This document shows positions 1-3,891 of a DNA stretch of 5,931 nucleotides, in pieces. Within the stretch, counting starts at the first letter, position 1; each line of letters starts with the position of its first letter. The position numbers and the translations under genes were made by a program. Origin of the DNA: Bacteroidota bacterium (GTDB taxonomy: Bacteria; Bacteroidota; Bacteroidia; Bacteroidales; VadinHA17); assembly GCA_030628785.1 (NCBI GenBank), contig DAOVQI010000225.1, positions 1 through 5,931 of the forward strand. Direction: 5' to 3'. The notes below the pieces were generated by a model. The model had not been told where the DNA came from. It searched no databases and saw only the letters and a program-made list of their open reading frames with translations.

Positions 1-666
1 GAAACGAATGTATTCCATGCTCCTTGGCTTACGATTGGCACTTTTGTAATCCTTTGGCCTCCAATACCACATCTTTTTCTTGGGAGCATAGAAGAACCCT
101 ATGTCTTTTATTTGTTTACAGTATTTCCTGGTATTACCACTTAACCATATCCAATTACCACAGATTTCAATGGTGATATCAAAGTGAATGATCTGGTTAA
201 TGATATCAGGGAACTTAAAATAGTCATTTTTTTCTTCATACGATTGTTCGTTAAACTTAAATACCGGATCATCGATTATACTTTCATCTTCAGCATTAAT
301 CATTTGCATGATAATGGTATTTCCACCAGGTCGATCCGGGTGATACTGTAAGGCTAAATTTTTATATAACTTTTTAACCTCATTAATGGTTTGACAATTA
401 TTAAAATATGTTGTTTTCATGGTATAGTCGTTTTTAAAGGTTACATCACACTCGATTCGATCAATCCTTCCTTGAAGTGCCTTCCCAACTAATTTCTTGG
501 CTGTTTTGTCATCAAACGTACAAGGCACTGATGTTTTCCTTGCAGTTAAATAAGGTTTGCCTGTACCACCTGAAATGACAGGTACAACATCTCCCTGAAG
601 GATAAGGACATTGAAGTCATGATCTTCAGCGTTTTTCCTTTTTTCATGTCCGATAATTGTTACCAT
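1..666 (-). CDS. J-domain (DnaJ-like) protein of mobile-element type, C-terminus cut by window edge
   Basis: The reverse strand is open from an ATG at 666-664 to position 1 (222 codons, no stop), so the 3' end lies outside the window. Residues about 86-130 form a J-domain core: a helix with KKLYKNLALQ, then the diagnostic HPD tripeptide (residues 109-111) and a short GG loop before helix III. Residues about 160-215 contain the segment GNWIWLSGN followed by KKKMWYWRP. This Trp-rich tail recurs in short J-domain proteins of phages, plasmids and conjugative elements. The first 85 residues are an extra N-terminal region that I do not recognise. J domains stimulate Hsp70/DnaK ATPase activity; with no zinc-finger or client-binding DnaJ domains seen, this is not housekeeping DnaJ, and a role recruiting DnaK to a replication or transfer protein is inference. 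No good ribosome binding site precedes the ATG. It diverges from the lipoprotein cluster. Confidence 0.75.
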   Translation of the reverse strand, partial: MVTIIGHEKRKNAEDHDFNVLILQGDVVPVISGGTGKPYLTARKTSVPCTFDDKTAKKLVGKALQGRIDRIECDVTFKNDYTMKTTYFNNCQTINEVKKLYKNLALQYHPDRPGGNTIIMQMINAEDESIIDDPVFKFNEQSYEEKNDYFKFPDIINQIIHFDITIEICGNWIWLSGNTRKYCKQIKDIGFFYAPKKKMWYWRPKDYKSANRKPRSMEYIRF

Positions 667-771
667 AATTGTAATTTTAAATTAATAAATAGAACCGCTA
701 GGGAGTTTTCCCCGCATTTGCATAGGGGGTGGTTTGATAAAGGTGGTCACAGCGTTTATTTATATGAAGTG

Positions 772-800
772 CAAAAAAATTTTTCAAAAAAATTTTGAAA
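772..800. repeat. Tandem A-tract repeat with embedded inverted repeat
   Basis: Two adjacent 13-base units, CAAAAAAATTTTT (772-784) and CAAAAAAATTTTG (785-797), differ only at the last base. An 8-bp perfect inverted repeat, TTTCAAAA (782-789) and TTTTGAAA (793-800), with a 3-base spacer overlaps them. The unit length is near one helical turn and a quarter and consists of A/T tracts, so curvature or an operator is possible. It lies about 105-135 bases upstream of the J-domain gene start. Confidence 0.5.
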
Positions 801-805
801 TATAG

Positions 806-826
806 AGTTATAAAAAATGTATAACT
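806..826. repeat. Perfect 7-bp inverted repeat
   Basis: AGTTATA (806-812) and TATAACT (820-826) are perfect reverse complements separated by 7 bases. The right arm contains GTATAAC (819-825), which is the exact reverse complement of the core-like GTTATAC at 1026-1032. It may therefore be an operator, or the left (R''-like) end of a long attC-type site ending at 1032. Confidence 0.4.
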
Positions 827-902
827 ATTGGATTCTGTTGTATGAAAAATCTAATGGGCTGGAATGAATAATTGTTTTTTATTTGACTTTGAGTTAATAA
901 TT

Positions 903-1012
903 GCAAATCACCAGGAGTATCAAACGGACTCCGGATATTATATTTATTAAAAAAGGAGTATTATATGGAATCCGTTTTTACTTGGATATATGAGTATTAT
1001 ATGGTAATTTGC
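903..1012. repeat. Long nested imperfect hairpin upstream of the cassette core
   Basis: The outer arms GCAAATCACC (903-912) and GGTAATTTGC (1003-1012) pair at 9 of 10 positions. The inner arms AAACGGACTCC (922-932) and GGAATCCGTTT (967-977) pair at 10 of 11. The right half also holds a 13-bp direct repeat, GAGTATTATATGG, at 956-968 and 992-1004. The hairpin ends 13 bases before the GTTATACGC core. It could be the variable stem of an oversized attC, an attI-like region, or a small inserted hairpin element. Confidence 0.5.
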
Positions 1013-1025
1013 GGTAGAATATAAT

Positions 1026-1034
1026 GTTATACGC
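1026..1034 (+). other. Cassette core-like site (R' box) before the first lipoprotein gene
   Basis: GTTATACGC here matches GTTATGCGC at the right end of the attC at 1584-1720 in 8 of 9 bases. It is followed by a short leader, a Shine-Dalgarno sequence and a gene, as expected at the left boundary of an integrated cassette. A crossover would fall between G1026 and T1027, giving a cassette of 686 bp up to G1712. A possible partner box GTATAAC lies at 819-825, but the resulting 214-bp span is longer than usual attC sites. Confidence 0.5.
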
Positions 1035-1055
1035 AATAAAATGGAGGAAAATTCA

Positions 1056-1529
1056 ATGAAAGCTTCCAGTCAGTTGGGTTTGATGTTGGTCCTCATAATC
1101 ATTATGGCCTGTGGTCAGGTCTCTAAGAAAAGCTCTATCGATGTAGAGGCCGAGCGAGAGGCCGTAATGGCAGTATTCAAAGGTCTTATCGTGGTATCTG
1201 AGTCAGGGGATGTAGAAGGTTATATGAACCATTTATCAGAAGAAGCCGTAATGATGTACTCTGGCCAACCAGCGGTTGTGGGCACGGCTAAGATCCGGTC
1301 TTTCATAACCAACTTTTTTGAGAACTACAAATTCCAGTTTAACCCATGGCAGTCGAATGAAATCCAAGTTTTGGGTGATTGGGCCTTTCACAGGTACAGC
1401 GGTATAGCGACCATTACGCCAAAAAGTGGAGGTGAGTCTATTAAGTTGGATCGGAAGTACATAGACATCCTTCGCAAAGAGGCGGGTTCTTGGAAAGTAA
1501 CTCACCATATTTTTAATACAAACAATTGA
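1056..1529 (+). CDS. Cassette-borne NTF2-like (SnoaL/DUF4440-type) lipoprotein 1
   Basis: This is a 157-residue predicted lipoprotein. The N-terminus is basic, then strongly hydrophobic (residues 8-17), ending in an IMAC lipobox with Cys19 as lipidation site. The mature part reads as a small alpha+beta NTF2-like fold: a helix at about 30-50, then GDVEGYMNHLSEEAVMMY (51-68), PAVVG followed by a second helix, and late strands with GDWAFHRYSG (107-116) and GSWKVTHHIFN (144-154). That order is typical of DUF4440/SnoaL-like proteins, but no catalytic residues can be assigned. I prefer the ATG at 1056 to the in-frame ATG at 1041, because GGAGGA at 1043-1048 sits 7 bases before 1056 and the signal peptide then starts normally. 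The gene lies between a core-like site (1026) and a strong attC (1584-1720), so it is probably the sole gene of one cassette. Ligand and role are unknown. Confidence 0.8.
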   Translation: MKASSQLGLMLVLIIIMACGQVSKKSSIDVEAEREAVMAVFKGLIVVSESGDVEGYMNHLSEEAVMMYSGQPAVVGTAKIRSFITNFFENYKFQFNPWQSNEIQVLGDWAFHRYSGIATITPKSGGESIKLDRKYIDILRKEAGSWKVTHHIFNTNN

Positions 1530-1583
1530 GCTATGGAGTGAGCAGAAGTCATGGCAGATATACCGCAAGGCATCCAAGAAGAT

Positions 1584-1720
1584 GCGTCTAACAATTATTT
1601 CGAGACAGACCGCCTCAAGTTAATGAAATATTTGAATTTTGTGGTCTTATAAAAGTTTGGCGAACTAACAGGAGTAATTTGTATAATTCTGGCGGCTGCT
1701 CAAATATGGCCGTTATGCGC
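1584..1720 (+). other. Integron attC recombination site
   Basis: The left end GCGTCTAAC (1584-1592) contains GTCTAAC, a perfect R'' box (RYYYAAC), and continues AATTATTTC, very like the start of classical attC sites. The right end is GTTATGCGC (1712-1720). Between them are paired L boxes: TTCGAG and CAG-A-CCGCC on the left (1599-1614) fold against GGCGG-CTG-CTCAAA on the right (1691-1704). This gives about 14 paired bases with single unpaired bases, the extrahelical pattern expected of attC. The remaining central stretch shows weaker continued pairing. The total of 137 bp is in the long (VCR-like) range. The R' box GTTATGC departs from GTTRRRY at one position. Orientation is as expected for the plus-strand genes, and the crossover is predicted between G1712 and T1713. 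Confidence 0.85.
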
Positions 1721-1741
1721 GTAAATATTTTAGTTAATTAT

Positions 1742-1747
1742 AGGAGG
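1742..1747 (+). promoter_or_regulatory. Strong Shine-Dalgarno of lipoprotein 2
   Basis: AGGAGG lies 5 bases before the ATG at 1753. The first lipoprotein also has GGAGGA at 1043-1048. Such strong sites are not typical of Bacteroidota genes and are absent before rlmD in this window, so they mark these genes as likely imports. Confidence 0.7.
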
Positions 1748-1752
1748 ATATC

Positions 1753-2238
1753 ATGAGACGCTATACTCTACTATTCGCTGCTTGTGTAATTATTTCTCAA
1801 GGATGTAATCAAAAATCCACTCAGATAATGACTGAGCAAAAGAAAACCGCTATTGCTGAAGAAGTTGAGGCAAGGGTTGTTGACTATTTAGACGCTATCA
1901 AACAGCTCGATCTTGCCAGGATGCTTGATTTCTGGGCCGATACAGAAGGATTTGTCTTCGCGGGTGATGGATCATTAGTAGTTGGATATGAAAAGTATGC
2001 TGCTCAATTGAAAGATGTTATACCTAAAACTACAAAAGTAAATAACATTGAAAAAAAGAAACCACATATTTATGTGCTCGCTAAAGATGCTGTTTCATAT
2101 ACAATGGAATATAGTTGGAGCATGACAATGGAATCAGGTGATACAATAAATGCAAAAGGTTCATGGTTATATGTTTTTAAGAAATTTGATGATACATGGC
2201 GAGTTGTTCATTCTGCTGGAGCACATATATATAATTAA
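1753..2238 (+). CDS. Cassette-borne NTF2-like lipoprotein 2
   Basis: A 161-residue predicted lipoprotein with MRR, a hydrophobic stretch (5-14) and a degenerate lipobox SQGC with Cys18. The mature domain has a long first helix (about 30-50), LDLARMLDFWADTEGFVFAG (52-71), a helix ending at about 90, then strands with HIYVLAKDAVSYTMEYSW (105-122), GSWLYVFKKFDDTWRVVHS (136-154) and a final AGAHIYN. The F(K)K...DDTWRVVHSAGAH ending is a common signature of SnoaL-like/DUF4440 proteins. Sequence similarity to its two neighbours is low, so these are not recent duplicates. It starts 33 bases after the attC and has an excellent Shine-Dalgarno. The coding sequence is AT-rich (the 60 bases from 2041 contain 18 G+C). 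No attC separates it from the next gene, which begins only 24 bases downstream, so the two may share one cassette and transcript. The substrate is unknown. Confidence 0.8.
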   Translation: MRRYTLLFAACVIISQGCNQKSTQIMTEQKKTAIAEEVEARVVDYLDAIKQLDLARMLDFWADTEGFVFAGDGSLVVGYEKYAAQLKDVIPKTTKVNNIEKKKPHIYVLAKDAVSYTMEYSWSMTMESGDTINAKGSWLYVFKKFDDTWRVVHSAGAHIYN

Positions 2239-2262
2239 ACTAAGACTAATTTTGAAGTTTTT

Positions 2263-2724
2263 ATGAGATCAGGCAAAACACTAATCGTTTGCGCACTGTT
2301 GGCGCTGACGAGCACGGCCTGTCAGCCACCCGCACAGGAAGCTGGTCCACTATCCGATTACGACATCGGGGCGATTGAGGACATCATCCAGAAATATGTC
2401 CAGGCAATGCTGACAAAAGACCTGAATGCATGGACGGGTTTGTGGACTGAAGATGCAGTGATGATGCCTCCGAACTCCCCCGCCCTAGAAGGTCGCGAGG
2501 CGATTATCCAGGATTTGATGGCGGGACCTGCCCCGACTGAGTTTGTTTTGGATGTCCTAGACATCGACGGCGCCGGTGATGTTGCGTATGTCAGGGGCAC
2601 CTATTCGATCACAATGACCGTAGCGGGAGTGCCAGAGCCGGTCAGGTATAACGGCAACTATCTGAGCATCTTTAAGAAGCAACCTGACGCTACGTGGCTC
2701 TTTGCCGTCGACACCTGGAACTAG
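2263..2724 (+). CDS. GC-rich DUF4440/SnoaL-like lipoprotein 3
   Basis: A 153-residue predicted lipoprotein: MRSGK, a hydrophobic core (7-16), lipobox STAC with Cys20, then a Pro/Glu-rich linker. The mature part is the clearest DUF4440-type domain of the three: AIEDIIQKYVQAMLTKDLNA (37-56), LWTEDAVMMPPNSPALEGRE (60-79), GDVAYVRGTYSI (105-116), NYLSIFKKQPDATWLFAVD (132-150), ending in DTWN. The family is NTF2-like; members act as small-ligand enzymes, binding modules or immunity proteins, and nothing here selects among these. The base composition is abruptly higher than in the preceding gene (34 G+C in the 60 bases from 2461), although only 24 AT-rich bases separate them. No Shine-Dalgarno is visible, so translation may depend on coupling or on an AU-rich leader. 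A possible degenerate attC overlaps its stop codon. Confidence 0.8.
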   Translation: MRSGKTLIVCALLALTSTACQPPAQEAGPLSDYDIGAIEDIIQKYVQAMLTKDLNAWTGLWTEDAVMMPPNSPALEGREAIIQDLMAGPAPTEFVLDVLDIDGAGDVAYVRGTYSITMTVAGVPEPVRYNGNYLSIFKKQPDATWLFAVDTWN

Positions 2725-2825
2725 GATCTGCCGCTTTCCCAATAAAGTTCGCAGACTGAGACCTAGTCGCCCGGCGCTGACATCTAGGCAGAGGGATAGG
2801 CTGGGCAGCTGTACACCGGTTGAAT
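2715..2825 (+). other. Possible degenerate attC overlapping the end of lipoprotein 3
   Basis: GTTGAAT (2819-2825) is a perfect match to the R' consensus GTTRRRY. Inward of it, GGCAG (2804-2808) and GGGA (2793-2796) can pair with CTGCC (2728-2732) and TCCC (2737-2740). The candidate left box CTGGAAC (2715-2721) keeps only the AAC end of the consensus, and the arm spacings are unequal. The stop codon of the gene falls inside the site, as is common for cassettes, and base composition drops right after it. This is far weaker than the site at 1584-1720. Confidence 0.3.
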
Positions 2826-2939
2826 GAGGCTTATCGCAACCGTTATCCCGATAACCAAGACCTATATTTTGAGAAATGTTTGGTGTCGTATTTAGCTGAA
2901 AAATTAAAAGAAGTAAGCAAATATGTAAACAAGGAATAA
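2820..2939 (+). pseudogene. Reading-frame fragment, apparently the C-terminal part of an unknown protein
   Basis: From TTG at 2820 the frame runs 39 residues to TAA at 2937-2939. It has a normal-looking composition: NEAYRNRYPDNQDLYF, then a Lys/Glu-rich amphipathic helix with YLAEKLKEVSKYV. The frame is open back to a TGA at 2778-2780, but the upstream part (GC-rich, Gly/Trp-rich) does not look coding, and there is no ATG or ribosome binding site in frame. The fragment begins exactly at the predicted crossover of the possible attC, suggesting a gene whose 5' part was replaced by cassette insertion or deletion. I do not recognise the family. It could also be a chance open frame. Confidence 0.3.
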
Positions 2940-2947
2940 TAATGGGC

Positions 2948-2961
2948 TATAAAATTTTATA
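2948..2961. repeat. 14-bp perfect palindrome
   Basis: TATAAAATTTTATA is a perfect palindrome lying between the frame fragment ending at 2939 and the small W-rich ORF starting at 3002. It could be an operator or simply AT-rich low complexity. Confidence 0.3.
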
Positions 2962-3001
2962 CCTTTATATTCCAGCAATTTAACCGTATTTCTCCTGCTA
3001 A

Positions 3002-3163
3002 ATGATTTCTATTAAAAAGCAATTATCATCTAAACCACCCGATAAACCTTCGAATAATCGACCCTCAAAACCAGTATACAAAGATATTTGGGTAAAATGT
3101 CATTGGAGATACGATTATACCTACCATAAATGGGAATGGGTTAATGGTTATTGGAGGGAATAA
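3002..3163 (+). CDS. Small Trp-rich protein resembling YXWGXW-repeat proteins
   Basis: This 53-residue ORF runs from ATG at 3002 to TAA at 3161-3163. A TAA immediately before the ATG fixes it as the longest form. The N-terminal half is Pro/Ser/Lys/Asn-rich and probably disordered. The C-terminal half reads DIWVKCHWRYDY and then KWEWVNGYWRE, two units of a (V/E)WVxGxW pattern like that in YXWGXW-repeat proteins, which are usually exported. Here the first unit has Cys where Gly is usual, and no signal peptide is present, so this may be a truncated relative. No Shine-Dalgarno is visible. The Trp/Tyr spacing is hard to explain by chance in AT-rich DNA, which is why I list it as coding. Function unknown. 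Confidence 0.5.
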   Translation: MISIKKQLSSKPPDKPSNNRPSKPVYKDIWVKCHWRYDYTYHKWEWVNGYWRE

Positions 3164-3414
3164 GTAAAGTTTGTAGATGTGCAGCTTATTATGTTTTTCA
3201 TTTACCCTGAGCTGAAGTCGGGATACGAGTATATTCTCATTTGTCTAAGGTGTATTGAAAGAAAACCTCTCATTAATTATGATTTATTTGTCTAACAGCG
3301 GATAATTCCTTAATTTGCAATCAGTTTCATAAATAAGTTTTATACTTTTACATATTTAAAGAAATCAGCTATTATTTTTAAATATTTTTAATTCAAAAGG
3401 AAAAGAATTTACCG
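3164..3414. other. Intergenic region without a recognised gene
   Basis: AT-rich and multiply stopped in all plus frames. The decamer ATTTGTCTAA occurs at 3239-3248 and 3286-3295. The second copy continues to GTCTAAC (3290-3296), which matches the attC R'' consensus, but I found no complementary right arm downstream. TACTTTTA at 3343-3350 is a 7 of 8 match to the Bacteroidota -7 box and could serve the next gene, though no well-spaced -33 TTG goes with it. Confidence 0.35.
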
Positions 3415-3675
3415 ATGAAAGAGAAAGAAATTGGTTATGTTTCCAACTACTTTAGCAAACTGTCAGTGGCTGCTGTGGAGATAACGGATAAAACGGTATC
3501 TATAGGTGATAATCTGCATTTTAAAGGGCATACAACAGATTTTGAGGTAACAGTAGATTCGATACAGATAGAGCATGAATCCGTGACAGAAGCAAAAAAA
3601 GGCAATAGTATTGGTTTGAAGGTACCCGAAAAAGTGAGAACCAAGGATAAGGTCTATAAAATAATCGAAGATTGA
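3415..3675 (+). CDS. Stand-alone translation-elongation-factor-like beta-barrel protein
   Basis: An 86-residue protein that is essentially one EF-Tu domain-2-like beta barrel, of the type annotated as translation elongation factor-like protein; it also resembles the C-terminal domain of U32 peptidases. The ordered signature is complete: IGYVSNYFSKLSVAAVEI (6-23), SIGDNLHFKGHTTDFEVTV (29-47), DSIQIEHESV (48-57), AKKGNSIGLKVPEKV (60-74) and KDKVYKI (77-83). There is no GTP-binding domain, so it cannot act as a GTPase; a role in RNA or ribosome binding is inferred from the fold only. The ATG is preceded by an AAAGGA-like stretch about 15 bases upstream, weaker than those of the lipoproteins. It converges on rlmD, with a weak hairpin just past its stop. 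Length is normal for the family. Confidence 0.85.
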   Translation: MKEKEIGYVSNYFSKLSVAAVEITDKTVSIGDNLHFKGHTTDFEVTVDSIQIEHESVTEAKKGNSIGLKVPEKVRTKDKVYKIIED

Positions 3676-3679
3676 TTAA

Positions 3680-3706
3680 AAAACCCTGTCCTAAAGAATA
3701 GGTTTT
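3680..3706 (+). terminator. Weak hairpin after the EF-like gene
   Basis: Five bases past the stop, CCTA (3690-3693) pairs with TAGG (3699-3702) and is followed by TTTT. AAAACC (3680-3685) can alternatively pair with GGTTTT (3701-3706). The short stem makes it a marginal terminator. Confidence 0.35.
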
Positions 3707-3767
3707 AACAATATCTGTTATTTTACCTTTTGGTGCTTTTTCATACATATGCTACTATCGTGAAGCA

Positions 3768-3824
3768 TTCCTGTTCCGGTCCATGGATCTAATATTCCCT
3801 GATGAACGATGGCAGTTGGACCGG
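3768..3824 (+). repeat. Repeat unit copy 1 with 8-bp inverted repeat, beyond the 3' end of rlmD
   Basis: TTCCTGTTCCGGTCCATGG followed by CCTGATGAACGATGG recurs in diverged form at 5380-5425, on the other side of rlmD and in the same orientation. This copy also contains the perfect inverted repeat CCGGTCCA (3776-3783) and TGGACCGG (3817-3824). In the shared frame both copies encode FLFxS, a gap, then PDExW, so they may be remnants of the same coding sequence or copies of a structured repeat. Confidence 0.5.
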
Positions 3825-3844
3825 GATTTCTTGTCGCAATATAA

Positions 3845-3863
3845 CCCCGGGCGTTGCCCGGGG
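3845..3863. terminator. GC-rich hairpin in the convergent region
   Basis: CCCCGGGC (3845-3852) and GCCCGGGG (3856-3863) form a perfect 8-bp all-GC stem with a 3-base loop. It lies 20 bases past the rlmD stop in a convergent gene pair, so it can act as a bidirectional terminator. No long T run follows on either side. The sequence also looks like a dispersed Bacteroidota repeat. Confidence 0.6.
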
Positions 3864-3874
3864 CTATTGTTATT

Positions 3875-3891
3875 CGACCCTTTCAGGGTCG
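3875..3891 (-). terminator. Hairpin containing the rlmD stop codon
   Basis: CGACCCT (3875-3881) and AGGGTCG (3885-3891) form a perfect 7-bp stem with a 3-base loop. On the minus strand it spans the last codons and the TGA (3885-3883) of rlmD, and is followed by the stronger GC hairpin at 3845-3863. Together they are the likely rlmD 3' end. Confidence 0.5.

Larger units (their letters stand above)
667..1055. other. Repeat-rich AT-rich intergenic region between divergent genes
   Basis: I see no coding sequence here. The stretch separates the minus-strand J-domain gene from the plus-strand lipoprotein genes. It contains a GGTGGT direct repeat (728-733 and 742-747), two tandem 13-bp A-tract units (772-797), an inverted repeat at 806-826, a long nested imperfect hairpin at 903-1012, a 13-bp direct repeat (956-968 and 992-1004), and the core-like GTTATACGC at 1026-1034. 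I could not find a convincing promoter of the TAnnTTTG type for either flanking gene. Confidence 0.6.

Noticed and set aside
1236..1577. 113-codon open frame on the minus strand
   Set aside because: It is antisense to lipoprotein 1 and its spacer, has no recognisable domain, and the plus-strand gene has a lipobox, SD and family pattern.
1551..1652. 33-residue ORF starting ATGGCAGAT
   Set aside because: It runs through the left half of the attC, has no ribosome binding site or recognisable domain; the attC structure explains the sequence better.
2358..2742. Two minus-strand open frames opposite lipoprotein 3
   Set aside because: They are shadows caused by the GC-rich coding sequence of a clear DUF4440-type gene.
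2842..2855. Palindrome GTTATCCCGATAAC as a cassette core or operator
   Set aside because: It lies inside the apparently coding frame fragment (residues RYPDN) and has no matching distal arm; a core at 2819 fits better.
3286..3340. GTCTAAC at 3290-3296 as the start of another attC
   Set aside because: The R'' match is perfect, but I found no complementary L boxes and no convincing GTTRRRY partner downstream.
3447..3748. Minus-strand open frames opposite the EF-like gene
   Set aside because: They have no domain signature, and the plus strand encodes a complete, family-typical protein.
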